The translations under genes were made by a program, and so were the position numbers. Below, in pieces: positions 26,601 through 39,572 of a stretch of 64,000 nt of DNA. Each line of letters begins with the position of its first letter. Position 1 is the first letter of the stretch. The stretch is taken from NCBI GenBank assembly GCA_946800325.1, contig OX326959.1, positions 14,228,862 through 14,292,861 of the forward strand, read 5' to 3'. The notes beneath the pieces were generated by a model, which was given only the letters and a program-made list of their open reading frames with translations, was not told where the DNA came from and searched no databases. The DNA is from Luzula sylvatica (taxonomy: Eukaryota; Streptophyta; Magnoliopsida; Poales; Juncaceae).

Positions 26601-28696
26601 AAAAATAGGAAAAAAAAGTAATTTGTATGTGTGATTCTTCCATCATGGAGTTTTTGGAGAAAAACATGAAAAATGAAGAATTTAGCTCATTTTAGAGAAC
26701 TATTTTCGTCTTTTTCACAATAAATGATAATTGATAATTTTGAAGGCGTTAGACTTCAGTTTTTGATTTTTTGCAAAAAATTCGAAAAAAATTTAAATTT
26801 GTATGTGTTAGTCTTCAATCACGAAGTTTTTTGAGAAAAACATGAAAATTAAGTATTTTGCTCAATTTAGAGCACTATTTTGGCCTATTTTCTCAAAAAT
26901 ATTATAATTGATATTTTTGAAGGTGTTAGACTTCAGTTTTTGATGTTTTGGAAAAAATTGGAAAATTCAATTTTTTTTATGTGTTAGTCTTCAATCACGG
27001 AGTTTTTGAGAAAAAACATTGGATGTAAGTATTTTGCTCATTGTAGAGAATTATTTTGGCCCTTTTTAGAAAAAATGATAATTAATATTTTGAAGGTGTT
27101 AGACTTCAGTTTTTAAATTTTTGCAAAAAATTCGAAAAAATAGAAATTTGTATATGTAAATCTTCAATCACGGAGTTTTATGAGAAAAACATGAAAATTA
27201 AGCATTTTGCTCATTTTAGAGTATTTTGGCCTATTTTACAAAAATATGAAAATTGATACTTTTGAAGGTGTTAGGCTTTAGTTTTTCATTTTTTGCAAAA
27301 AAAATGGAAAAATTAGAAATTTGTATGTGTTAGTCTTCAATCACGGAGTTTTTCAAGAAAAACATGAAAATTAAGTATTTTGGTTATTTTAGAGAAATAT
27401 TTTGGCCCCTTTTAGAAAACAATGATAATTGATATTTTGTAAGGTGTTAGACTTCAGTTTTTGATATTTTTCAAAAAATAAGAAATATTTTTATTGTATG
27501 TTTTATTCCTCAATCATTGAAATTTTTGAGAAAAACATGAAAAATGAAGTGTTTTACTCATTGTAGAGAAGTATTTTGGCCTTTTTTAGAAAAAAAATTA
27601 TAATTAATATTTTTCAAGGTTTTCTACTTCAGTTTTTGAACTTTTGCAAAAAAACGAAAAAATATAAATTTGTATGTGTTAGTCTTCAATAACGGAGTTT
27701 TTTGAGAAAAACATGAAAATTAAGTATTATGCTCATTTTAGAGAACTATTTTGGCCTATTTTACAAAAAATGTTATAATTGATAATTTTGAAGGTGTTAG
27801 ACTTCAGTTTTTGATTTTTTGCAAAAAAAAGGAAAAATAGAAATTTTGATGAGTTAGTCATCAATCACCAAGTTTTTTGAGAAAAAACATTGAAATGAAG
27901 TATTTTGCGCATTGTAGTGAACTATTTTGGCATGTTTCGAAAAAATTAATAATTAATATTTTTGAAGGTGTTAGACTTCAGAATTTGAATTTTTGAAAAT
28001 AATTCGAAAACATAGAAATGTGTATGTGTTAATCTTCAATCACGTACTTTTTTGAGAAAAAATAATGAAAATTAAGCATTTTGCTGATTTTATAGAACTA
28101 TTTTGGCCAATTTTACAAAATATGAAAAATGATACTTTTGAAGGTGTTAGACTTCAATTTTTTATTTTTTACAAAAAAATTGGAAAAAATTGAAATTTGT
28201 ATGTGTCATTCTTCAAGCACGGACATTTGGGGAAAAACATGAAAATTAAATATTTTGCTTATAAGAGAACTATTTTAGCCTTTTTTTGAAAAAAATTATA
28301 ATTGATATTTTGTAAGGTGCTGCTAGACTTCAGTTTTTGATTTTTTTTGCAAAAAATAGGAAAAATAGAAATTTGTATGTGTTATTCTTCCATCATGGAG
28401 TTTTTTGATAAAAACATGAAAAATGAAGTATTTTGCCCATTTTAGAGAACTATTTTGGTCTTTTTCAGAATAAATGATAATTGATAATTTTGAAGGCATT
28501 AGACTTCAGTTTTTGATTTTTTCCAAAAAATTCGGAAAAAATATAAATTTGTATGTGTTAGTCTTCTATCACGAAGTTTTTTGAGAAAAATATGAAAATT
28601 AAGTATTTTTGCTCATTTTAGAGACCTATTTTGGCCTATTTTTTCAAAAATATGATAATTGATATATTTGTAGGGATTAGACTTCAGTTTTTGATT
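23691..28696. repeat. Satellite array, subfamily B (about 176-bp monomer), segment 1
   Basis: Monomers are spaced about 175-177 bp (24186, 24361, 24537, 24714, 24889), with one short unit of about 133 bp near 23876-24009. The unit keeps the subfamily A framework (GTTAGTCTTCAATCACGGAG, AACATGAAAATTAAGTATTT, GAAGGTGTTAGACTTCAG). The middle differs, with AGAGAACTATTTTGGCC and TACAAAAATATGAAAATTGA replacing the A-type ACACTTCAATTTTTACAT part. The A-to-B junction at about 23460-23760 is scrambled, with a short duplicated TATCTTCATTGAATT segment. The segment ends where a retrotransposon LTR fragment begins. Confidence 0.95.
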
Positions 28697-28919
28697 TTTC
28701 ATTAGAACGATATTGATACTTCGCTCAAATGAAATATATTACAACATAAAAGTTCTAGATAATCTCATTATCTAACTAACCCAAATTGAACCATTCAAAT
28801 CGGAGTTTCCTACTGAAAGTTATACCAGTGTTTCTAATCTGTTTCGTATGCCCACGAACGCGTACGTTCGTTTGTCCTACGTACCATTTTAGCGATGATC
28901 CAAAACTGTATTTCCTTCA
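28697..28919 (-). repeat. Truncated 3' LTR of the degraded copia element
   Basis: This stretch is collinear with 36195-36417, with about 6 mismatches and no gap, and it ends at the same TTTCCTTCA terminus. The remaining roughly 870 bp of the LTR are missing, and satellite B abuts it directly at 28696. Confidence 0.85.
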
Positions 28920-28932
28920 GTCTCCCACTCAG
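28920..28932 (-). promoter_or_regulatory. Polypurine tract beside truncated 3' LTR
   Basis: The element strand reads CTGAGTGGGAGAC immediately before the LTR terminus at 28919. This is the expected position and composition of the plus-strand primer of an LTR retrotransposon, and it supports placing the LTR boundary here. Confidence 0.6.
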
Positions 28933-30340
28933 TTTCAGATTTACCTAAAAGGTACTCATGTATATCACATATACACTATATCAGAGAATCTGGCCCGCGT
29001 ATCAAATACGCTAAAGCCATGTATATCCAATGTGCAAAAACTTGCAATCAAGCCCGACATAGTACGACTCGTTGTGTGACCATGTACGTTCGTTTAACGA
29101 TGGCAGTAGGCCGTTTCCATGGCACTACAAGCCCATGAGCGGGATCTAGTCACTCCATCATGGCTACCCATGTTAAAACGAAAAATGATTGTGATCATTG
29201 TGCCTATCTCGAATAGCGGTTACTAGTTCTCTTGTTTGCGATATCCGTTAATCAAAAGGCATGGTAATAGTCATCCTTATAATTTGATTAACTATACTTA
29301 TTTCCCGATTCCGAGTTGATTTAACAAATTTCAATCGATATTAACCATTAATATCATTGACTCTGGCCAGAGATTTCGTTAATCGACTCATCGAGCGGCG
29401 CCTAAGAGATATCTCTTCCTTTCGGAATAAACAATTCCTATCTTGGAGACTCACATTGAATTCCGTGTTTCGGACAATACCCAATGATGACCCTTTTAAC
29501 TCCCTGTTACGGTGAGCGTAAGATCATATCAAAGCATTGTGTTACGCACGTAACGCAATCAATGATCCCCTCAAGTATGAAGAATCTAAAACCCCATCCG
29601 TCACAAGTCCATCTATAATCACTAAACCATGTCATGGACTCGCGGCTTTGGTCATATCCAATATATGTAACCTAACATATATCTACGTTCCCGATTCGAC
29701 AAGCACCTTGTCCCATGATTAGCAAAACATAATCATCTCCTCGGAAAACGTTCTAGTGTACGCGTTCAGTCTATCCAATAATAGAAATGCTTCTCTCTTA
29801 AGCAAGCTGATCCGCGACTAGGGATGTTTAGAAATGACACTTTAAGTGTGACGGTTTCGCTGCACATGGTCCTCAACCATGTCGACGTCCACACAAGTTC
29901 AAATCAAGGTTCATGTAACAATCATATTACACAACCCGCACACTGTTTTCATATAAGGTGAATGCATATTTAATTTAAGTAAACAAAAATTTTAAAAGGA
30001 ATGCATTCATATGGACTAAGTATTTGGGTGATACAACGTTTACCTATGGGTATCTCCATACCCATAACCTGCGAGGACTATCGTATTAGATAACTACACT
30101 CTACTCTCTTCTTCCTCCTCTAGGTATCTCCATACCCATAGTCATCGCATGACAATCACGCGCGACTAGAGAGAGCGGTCTTGTAAACGGGTCCGCACGT
30201 TCCCGCTAGTGTTAATCATCATCAGGATTGGAACATTTCCAATACCTACGATCACATCTTTTCATAAAATTTCATGGATCAAATGAAATTTTCTGAGTAT
30301 TGGCTAGAAGTGGTTGTGACCTCGGCATTTTTGGCTTGTA

Positions 30341-33080
30341 CTATTGCGTCTCACGCAATAAACAACCATAAATCCGATAACTCGTGACTACTAGAGTTTG
30401 GTCATGTATCCTTGATCCATACCACTTCCTTTTGCGATTAATAACCGCAATATACTCGCCACCGTAAATAGAATCATAAACTATTGGTCTTGTGGAACCT
30501 TTCCACATAACCGTGTTTTCATATAAGCAAAACATGTACACACTTTGTGATCGAAAGTCGTGCTACATATTTGGACGTGCTTCATCTTTGGAAATTGTTG
30601 TTTGTTATAACTCTTTATAACCAACACGTCCTCCACACCATTATAGATAATAAATCCTGAATTCTTTGCAAAGTATTCAAGGATAAACTTCACCTCTATC
30701 AATACAAATCCCGATGGGTTTTAAATATACATAACCATTATGTATATATTTGTATAACCATTATACAATCACAAGAGTTAGTCTCATGTAATCGAATTAC
30801 ATTCAAACTCATGTGATTCCCATGAATTTTATTGACGGTGAACTAGACGCTTTATTTGTATGACAGATAGCCACATACATATCATGACAGATATAATAGA
30901 TCCTAACATCAAATGTAAGGCATCATATTATTACTTTTCGCGCTGCTTGATGTCTCACATCGAGCCGTTGAAAATTTCTGCCATTCGACATTTCGATTTA
31001 TCTCCTCCAAAGAGTTTACATGTTGAAAACCATTTTCAACAATATGTCGATATATGTGCTATAACATAGAACGAGGAACTTCTTAGATCTATCCTATAGA
31101 TCTTCACGCTTAATTCATAAGCGGTCTCGTCTAAATCCTTTGTCGTTACAAGAAATATAACGCAGCTCCCACTAACCTTCATGTGTACACAAAGTTTCCA
31201 TTCGTTTCGACAATTTTATAACAGTTTATAATTTTGTCAAAATGAATATTCCAATTCCGAGAAGCTTTCTCTAATCCATCATATGGATCGTTAAAGCGTG
31301 CATATCTTATCCCCGATTCTTATGAATCGACAAAACCGTAAGGTTGTGTCAAGTACACATCCTTTCATAAAATTTCTTTCAAGAAATTCGGTTTTGACAT
31401 CCATTTTGCCACATCACATAGTCATAATATGTGACCATGGCAAGCAGAATTTCGAGAATGTGAAAGCATGGCAACATGCGAAAACGTTTCTTCATAGTCC
31501 GACTATGAATTGCATGAAACTCTTCGCAAAAAGCCTCGCTTTACATATATGCGTATTCCTATCCATGTCGGTTCTTCATCTTGAAAAACCCACTCACATT
31601 TCACGGGTCTAACCCAGAAAGTAATGAAATCAAGTTCTGAACTTGATAATTTACATGGATCGAATCTCAGATTTCATGACACCATGTCATGTGGAATCAA
31701 CTTTTCATAGCATCCTTGTAGGATATCGAATCATCATATGATTTCGATCTATCATCATTAGCCTCGATAAATCCGTATTTACCGGCTTATGATATAGCCT
31801 ACTTGATCTACGAAAAAATTCCTTTGTGTGTTCGACTTGCGTTCATCAACTCTTCATGAAGCCATGTCAACTTTCATTGGTACAATGTTCATTTTCAAAT
31901 CACGAACTCTTTCGAGATTTATTCTACTCCCACTAGCCCGCATAGAGATAAATGACACCAAGTTCCAAACTTGTGCGCATCTAGTCCTCCTCCAAGAAGG
32001 CATCTCTTCGAGCCACGAAAATCTAATTTTCGTCGGGACGTTAGAACTAATACCCTTTAGTTACGTTAAGGATACACGAACAATTTCCAGATTTGGGAGT
32101 GAGTTTAACCGAAACAAATTTCGAAATACACTCACATCCTCAAATATGTACAAGTGACAACTTCGGAACAATTCCGATCCATATCTCATATGGCGTCTTT
32201 TGTACCGATTAGAAGGTTTATTGTCCATATCTTATATGCAACCATTAATTAGTGCCGCTGTCTCAAGGGCGTATCCCCAAAACATTTTTTTTGGGATATC
32301 CGTTTGACTTATCATTTATCGAACCATGTCCAACATGCGTTCATTTCCTCTTTTCAGACACATCTCAATGTTCCGAATAAAGGCAATCGTGAAACGATTC
32401 CACAATCATAAATGATCATCAATATTAATAACTCAAATATCGCCTCTTCGATCCTATCGAAAGGTTTAGCTCAAATACTCGCCTTCTCGATCCTATCGAA
32501 AAGCTTTGATTTTCTTGCTTAGTTGATTTCGTATTTCGTTTTTGAAACTCTTTGAACCTTTCAAAAGTCTCCATTTCGGTACGCATTAAATAGATATTTT
32601 CATATCTACTTTAACCGTCCATAAACGTAACAAAATACCGATAGCCTCCTCTTGCCTCGGAACTTATCGGATCATCTACATGTGAATGTAAGTTCCAATA
32701 ATTCGTTGGATCTTTCTCCAACCTTTGAAGAATGATGCCCTTTGTCGTCTTGCCTAATAAATAATTATCGCATTAATCAATCGAATCTAATTCGAATGAT
32801 TCTAGCAATCCATCATATGGAATCTAGATACGCGAATCTCGTTTATATGGCCAAGACGGCAATGCCAAAAGAAGCAATCAACCTCTTGGTTTAATCCTCC
32901 TCGGATTTCACCATTCTTTGAGTCATTAGTTTGGACAACTCTTTGTCCGAATTTTCTGTTTGGAAAACATTTTCCCAAAATACCTTTAGACATACATTTC
33001 TTTCGATCCCTTCTTTGAATTACAAGGACATCCACGCATCTATATACATTGAATTCCTCGGATACTCCGAGCATCTCCAA
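30341..33080 (-). pseudogene. Decayed Ty1/copia pol polyprotein
   Basis: Reading the minus strand, recognisable fragments appear in copia order. The GAG-pre-integrase motif FWHCRLGHINE is at about 32830-32880. An integrase C-terminal core fragment, MLDMVR then a stop, then MISQTDIP and FWGYALETAA, is at about 32240-32365. RT fragments at 31081-31260 include WNIHFD, CVHMKVSGS and AYELSVKIYR. RNase H fragments in two frames lie at 30341-30702 (FCLYENTVMWKGS, YGGEYIAV). Between MKVSGSCVIFLV and KDLDETAYEL the segment that normally holds the catalytic YVDD is absent, so RT is dead. Several stops and frame changes separate the fragments. Family assignment is from recalled motif patterns. Confidence 0.85.
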
Positions 33081-33904
33081 TTCAATTTTAAATCACATCT
33101 CATGCAATTTCGGGATCGACTTATCTATCGAATGCATATGATATTCGGTCACGACGATCAAATCTCGTACCATCAACACACGAGTGTTAATCCAAGACCC
33201 ATAAGGCGTCTCAAAATTAACCTACTCTTTGAGCCGCAATGAATAATTCAACGCGCTCTAGCTCTTGAAACTATTTCATGAGCGTTGTGTTTTACTTTCA
33301 TATACACCCGAATTCTCAAAATAATTTTGAGAAATATGCGTCTATACATGCCACCACAAGGCACGTAATATCGTTCGATTCCTTCTTAAAGTTTATCGAA
33401 CCCGGCTTTCTCTAAAGCCAATGCCTCGAGCCCCGAATCTACCATTTCCGTGTCCAACACGTTCCTTTAAGTCTAAGAACTATTCTTTGACTATCAAGGT
33501 TAATAACGGTAATTCCGGCCCAAAAGCCATCTATCATATCGATCTCATCGATATATTTGGTGTTGCTTGAAAACATAATTCTAAACGGATGATGAAGATT
33601 AACTCATAACCATGCGTACTTAATCTATATGCTTATATGATGAATATATGAATGTGTTATTTTTATCGAATCGATAACCCTCATACCGATACGGGACTCC
33701 AAGTCCATAACACTCAAAACCCATATTTTACGATCCTCCCACAAGTTGCTTTGGCAGACGAGTGGGATCTTGCTATTTAGGTAGGATTATATCCAATCGC
33801 ATCCAATGCGACTCTCGAACCTTTATAGGATTTCGGTGATGGATCGTATCCTATACAATCCCAGTTCCGTGTGTGCATCCTATCTATGCCCCGAACTTCC
33901 AATC

Positions 33905-34090
33905 AAGTTGGCTTTGGCCTCAACCCTTACTGGCTTGAACGGTTAAGTCACAACCATACTCATCGTATCGTTCAAATAAACTACTAATAAGTCGGCTTTG
34001 GCCTTAACCCTTATCAGTCCCTATTTAACGCTTGCCACCCCGTCGATGACTAAAATAACCCATGTCGGCTTTGGCCTTAACCCATGTGAG
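33905..34090. repeat. Three copies of a GGCTTTGGCCT-centred repeat
   Basis: GTYGGCTTTGGCCTYAACCC occurs at about 33908, 33991 and 34064, spaced about 70-85 bp, inside the degraded copia element between leader and pol. The unit around the core is weakly conserved. No function is evident. Confidence 0.75.
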
Positions 34091-34516
34091 ACGTAGTACC
34101 GGTCATAGTGGTTGTGAATATGGAAGGCATTTCCATGACTTAAATATTATGAGGGATCATGCCATTGCATGTTTCTAAATTCGTGACATAATCATATTAT
34201 ATCACTATCACAAGATTTGTAAATGCATATGATTTATTTAGGGAGATTAATTATTCTAAATAATTAATTATCTAATATGCTAGAATGTTTGATGCCGATC
34301 AAATCGATATAAAGAACTCAAAATTCCGAGCTTCGTAGCCAAAGTTATCGCGAAAACAAAAACAGCATCCAGAGAAGGGTCCGTTATAACGGACTTCCCC
34401 ATCCGTTGTAACGCAAGGGCCGTGGGGCGCGAGAAAACCTCGCCCGGGACGCGTCCGGGGCGCCAAAAACTGCCCCCGGGGCGGCAGAAAAACTGTTTTT
34501 CTGTACCCTTTTGGTA

Positions 34517-35060
34517 TTTCATTAGAACGACACTAATACTTCGCTCAAATGAAATATATTACAACATGAAAGTTCTAGATAATCTCATTATCTAACTAAC
34601 ACAATTTGAACCATTCAAATCGTAATTTCCTACTGAAAGTTATACCAGTTTTAGTAAAATACGAACAAACGAAAAGGTAAGTATATCCAATACACACCTT
34701 TCCGACCAGAAAACTACAGACACCTTTTCAGTATTCTGTTGAAACAAAAATATTAAATTATTCCAACCGACTTTGAACGTGAACGAAAGTTCTAGATAAT
34801 CTTATTCTCTAACTAACCCAATTGGATTGGACTCAATTGGAGTTTCGATGCGACATATACGGACGTTTTAGTCTCTGTATGTCAAACAGTCGCACCCTTT
34901 CAGTATTCCATAAAAACGACACTGATAATTCGTTCAAATGAACAAACTTTCTGTATCAAAGTCATAGATAATCTTATTATCTAACTATGCCAATTTTATC
35001 TAATCAATTTGGAGTTTCCCACTGAAAATTATCTTAGTTTTACTCACTGTTTCGTATTCT
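34517..35060. repeat. LTR-like modules repeated in the copia leader
   Basis: Three degenerate modules (from about 34517, 34730 and 34903) share the blocks ACTTCGCTCAAATGAA, AGATAATCTNATTATCTAAC and GGAGTTTCCNACTGAAA. The same module occurs twice in the 5' LTR (from about 36020 and 36195) and once in the truncated 3' LTR. The sequence therefore spread as a module of about 170-210 bp, not only as a terminal repeat. The stretch 34373-34516 just before it is unusually GC-rich (CGGGACGCGTCCGGGGCG). Confidence 0.75.
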
Positions 35061-35310
35061 AACTTTCTGCAGATTTTGCCGTTTCGTCCGTTTTCGCTCG
35101 TTTCCAAAACGATAAATCATGAAACTTTTTCATGATCATTCCTAGATACTCTCAATCAACTTTTGATCGATCTCTAGCAAATTCCACTTGTAATTTTAAC
35201 GGAATTTGACTTTCTCTATATGTAACATCATGCAAACGGGTACGAACTTTGATAACCCGTGCGTATATCTAATATACGACTATGATTCGACCCTCGAATC
35301 GATGGTGATC

Positions 35311-35322
35311 GCTCTGATACCA
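35311..35322 (-). promoter_or_regulatory. Primer-binding site (initiator Met tRNA)
   Basis: The plus strand reads GCTCTGATACCA, so the element strand reads TGGTATCAGAGC, the complement of the 3' end of plant initiator tRNA-Met. It lies one base from the LTR end and fixes the element orientation as minus. Confidence 0.9.
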
Positions 35323-35323
35323 C

Positions 35324-36417
35324 TGTTGGGAAATATCCTCGACTCCGGGCCCGCGCAGCGGATATGTAGGCCCGGTCCGATTCCCCGATTCCCGAGATCA
35401 CGCCACGACTTCGAGGGTACGATGCGAATAGAAGGACAGATTCATACCAGTGCCAAATTGATGGCACACGAAGGGTTGATCGCCACCTTCTATTTCCTTC
35501 GGTGTCACGTTGGTGACTAGCCCGTACGTCCCATACCACACATCTCCCACCGTTTCGACACGCCTCGGGTTGTCTTCGTGCGTTCCATGCCCGCATGATT
35601 CCACAGCCCGTTACTCGATTACTTCTCCGGTTTGATCACAACGAAGAGCCACACGTGTCGCTCCTCTACCCGTATCCACCGTGAGTCGTAGCACCTCGGT
35701 CGCGGATGCATCTGCCTAGACGATGCACCGGCGAACTTGCATGATTGCGTTTCGATTCTCTAGACGGAGAAAACTATTTTCTCCTTCTCTCTCAATCTCT
35801 TCGCACTCTTTCATCAAGTGATTAGAGTCTCTTAATTTCTGGATTAATTCTAAATTAACTCCATTAATTTTCTGGTTGAACTAATCTAATTATTCAACTG
35901 GTTGGACTGATGAGAGAGAGAGAAACATCCTATATATACTCCATAGGATAAGGATGGGCCAAAAGGTATGTATATCTTCTATACACCTTTTCAAACAGAA
36001 AACTGCATACACCCTTTCAGTAATCTGTCAGAACGAAACTATTAAATCGTTCCAACCGACTTTGAACATTTACGAAAGTTGTAGATAATCTAATTATCTT
36101 TCCAACCCAATTTGGCCCAGCCCAATTGGAGTTCGGACCCGAAAGTTACGGCCGTTTTACTGACTGTATGTTAAACTGTCGCACCCTTTCGGTATTTCAT
36201 TCGAACGATACTGATACTTCGCTCAAATGAAATATATTACAACATGAAAGTTCTAGATAATCTCATTATCTAACTAACCCAATTTGAACCATTTAAATCG
36301 GAGTTTCCTACTGAAAGTTATACCAGTGTTACTAATCTGTTTCGTATGCCCACGAACGCGTACGTTCGTTTGTCCTACGTACCATTTTAGCGATGATCCA
36401 AAACTGTATTTCCTTCA
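35324..36417 (-). repeat. 5' LTR of the degraded copia element
   Basis: The boundary at 35324 (TGTTGGGAAATA) lies one base from the primer-binding site. The other end at 36417 is a terminal TTTCCTTCA followed immediately by satellite B. The ends form an imperfect inverted repeat (TGTTGGGAAATA against TGAAGGAAATA on the other strand). The LTR is about 1094 bp. Its last 223 bp recur at 28697-28919. Confidence 0.8.
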
Positions 36418-39400
36418 GTCTTCAATCACGGAGTTTTTCAAGAAAAACATGAAAATTAAGTATTTTGCTTATTTTAGGGAAATATTTTGGCCCCTTTTAG
36501 AAAAAAATGATAATTCATATTTTGTAAGGTGTTAGACTTCGGTTTTTGATTTTTTGCAAAAAATAGGAAATATTTTTCTTGTATGTTTTATTCCTCAATC
36601 ATGGAGTTTTTTGAGAAAAACATGAAAAATGAAGTGTTTTCCTCATTGTAGAGAAGTATTTTGGCCTTTTTTAGTAAAAAAATGATAATTAATATTTCTG
36701 AAGGTGTTATACTTCAGTTTTTGAACTTTTGCAATAAATTCGAAAAAATATAAATTTGTATGTGTTAGTCTTCAATCACGGAGTTTTTTGAGAAAAACAT
36801 GAAAATTAAGTATTATGCGCATTTTAGAGAACTATTTGGGCTTATTTTAAAAAAAATATTATAATTGATAATTTTGAAGGTGTTAGACTTCAATTTTTGA
36901 TTTTTTGCAAAAAAAATGGAAAATAAGAAATTTTTATGTGTTAGACATCAGTCACGAAGTATTTTGAGAAAAAACATTGAAATGAAGTATTTGGCGCATT
37001 CTAGAGAACTATTTTGGCCTTTTTTAAAAAAAAATAGATAATTAATATTTTAGAAGGTGCTAGACTTCAGATTTCGAATTTTTGAAAATAATTCGAAAAC
37101 ATAGAAATGTGTATGTGTTAATCTTCAATCACGTAGTTTTTTGAGAAAAAACATGAAAATTAAGTATTTTTCTCATTTTATAGAACTATTTTGGCTTATT
37201 TTACAAAAATATGAAAAATGACACTTTTGAAGGTGTTAGACTTCAGTTTTTGATTTTTTACAAAAATATTGGAAAAAATAGAAATTTGTTTGTGTTAGTC
37301 TTGAAGCACGATCTTTTCGAGAAAAACATGAAAATTAAATATTTTGCTTATTTTAGAGAACTATTTTAGCCTTTTTGAGAAAACAATTATAATTGATATT
37401 TTGTAAAGTGTTAGACTTCAGTTTTTGAATTTTTTTTGCAAAAAATAGGAAAAAAATAATTTTGTATGTGTTATTCTTCCGTCATGGAGTTTTTTGAGAA
37501 AAACATGAAAAATGAAGAATTTTGCTCATTTTAGAGAACTATTTTGGTCTTTTTAAGAATAAATGATAATAGATAATTTCAAAGGCGTTGGACTTCCGTT
37601 TTTTTTTTTTGCAAACAATTCGAAAAAAAACATAAAATTTGTATGTGTTAGTCTTCAATCACGAAGTTTTTTGAGAAAAATATGAAAATTAAGTATTTAG
37701 CTCAATTTAGAGCACTATTTTGGCCTATTTTCTCAAAAATATTATAATTGATATTTTTGAAGGTGTTAGACTTCAGTTTTTTATTTTTTGCAAAAAAATG
37801 GAAAATTAATTTTTTTTATGTGTTAGTCTTCAATCACGGAGTTTTTGAGAAAAAACATTGGATTTAAGTATTTTGCTCATTGTAGAGAATTATTTTGCCC
37901 CTTTTTAGAAAAATAATGATAATTAATATTTTGACGGTGTTAGACTTCAGTTTTTAAATTTTTGCAAAAAATTCGAAAAAATAGAAATTTGTATGTGTAA
38001 ATCTTCAATCACGGAGTTTTATGAGAAAAACAAGAAAATTAAGTATTTTGCTCAATTTATAGAACTTTTTTGGCCTATTTTACAAAAATATGAAAATTGA
38101 TACTTTTAAAGGTGTTAGACTACAGTTTTTCATTTTTTGCAAAAAAAATGGAAAAGATAGAAATTTGTATGTGTTAGTCTTCAATCACGGAGTTTTTCAA
38201 GAAAAACATGAAAATTAAGTATTTTGCTTATTTTAGAGAAATATTTTGGCCCCTTTTAGAAAAAAATGATAATTCATATTTTGTATGGTGTTAGACTTCA
38301 GTTTTTGATTTTTTGCAAAAAATAGGAAATATTTTTATTGTATGTTTTATTCCTCAATCATTGAATTTTTTGAGAAAAACATGAAAAATGAAGTGTTTTA
38401 CTCATTGTAGAGAAGTATTTTGGCCTTTTTTAGAAAAAAAATTATAATTAATATTTTTTAAGGTGTTATACTTCAGTTTTTGAACTTTTGCAAAAAATTC
38501 GAAAAAATATAAATTTGTATGTGTTATTCTTCAATCAGTCTTTTGAGAAAAATATGAAAATTAAGTATTATGAGCATTTTAAAGAACTATTTTGACCAAT
38601 TTTACACAAAATTTTATAATTGATAATTTTGAAGGTGTTAGACTTCAGTTTTTGATTTTTTTCAAAAAAATGGAAAATTAGAAATTTTTATGTGTTAGTC
38701 ATCAATCACGAAGTTTTTTGAGATAAAACATCGAAATGAAGTATTTTGCGCATTGTAGAGAACTATTTTGGCCTTTTTTTCAAAAAATTGATAATTAATA
38801 TTTTTGAAGGTGTCAGACTTCAGATTTTGAATTTTTGAAAATAATTCGAAAACATAGAAATGTGTATGTGTTAATCTTCCATCACGTAGTTTTTTGAGAA
38901 AAAACATGAAAATTAATTGTTTCTCCAATTTTATAGAACTATTTTGGCCTATTTTACAAAAATATGAAAATTGATACTTTTGAAGGTGGACTTCAGTTTT
39001 TGGCTTTTCACAACAATATTGGAAAAATAGAAATTTGTATATGTGTTAGTCTTCATGCACGGACTTTTCGAGAAAAACATGAAAATTAAGTATTTTACTT
39101 GTTTTCGAGAACTATTTTGGCCCTTTTTAGAAAAAAAATGATAATTGATATTTAGTAAGGTGTTAGACTTCAGTTTTTGATTTTTTGCAAAAAAAAAAGA
39201 AATGTGTATGTGTTAGTTTTCAATCACGGAGTTTTTGGAGAAAAAACATTGAAATTAAGTATTTTCTCATTGTAGAGAACTATTTTGGCCTTTTTTAGAA
39301 AAAAATGATAATTAAAATTTTTGATGGTGTTAAACTTCGGTTTTTGAATTTGTGCAAAAAATTCCAAAAAATAGAAATTGTATGTGTTAATCTTCAATCA

Positions 39401-39572
39401 CGGAGTCTTTTGAGAAAAAACATGAAATTTATTGTTTTTCTCATTTTATAGAACTATTTTAGCGTATTTATCAAAATTATGAAAATTGATACTTTGAAGG
39501 TGTTGGACTTCAATTTTTGATTTTTTACAAAAACAAATTGGAGAAAATAGAAATTTATTTGTGTTAGTCTTC
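36418..39572. repeat. Satellite array, subfamily B, segment 2
   Basis: About 18 type-B monomers lie between the two retrotransposons. The segment begins at GTCTTCAATCACGGAG directly after the copia LTR and ends at GTGTTAGTCTTC, where the second element begins. Some monomers closely resemble ones at 27300-28600, consistent with block duplication before the insertions. Confidence 0.95.

Larger units (their letters stand above)
28697..36417 (-). mobile_element. Degraded Ty1/copia LTR retrotransposon inserted in satellite B
   Basis: The element reads on the minus strand: 5' LTR (35324-36417), initiator-Met tRNA primer-binding site (35311-35322), leader, decayed copia pol (33080-30341), polypurine tract and a 3' LTR of which only 223 bp remain (28697-28919). 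Pol order (GAG-pre-integrase, integrase, RT, RNase H) is that of Ty1/copia. The shared LTR part differs at about 6 of 223 positions. Satellite B resumes directly at 36418. On the low side a deletion removed most of the 3' LTR and roughly 50 bp of satellite, so a target duplication cannot be checked. The coding region has stops, frame changes and a lost RT active site. Confidence 0.88.

Noticed and set aside
28786..33242. Plus-strand open frames of 60-110 codons across the degraded copia element
   Set aside because: They are antisense to recognisable minus-strand copia pol and LTR sequence and show no protein family features.
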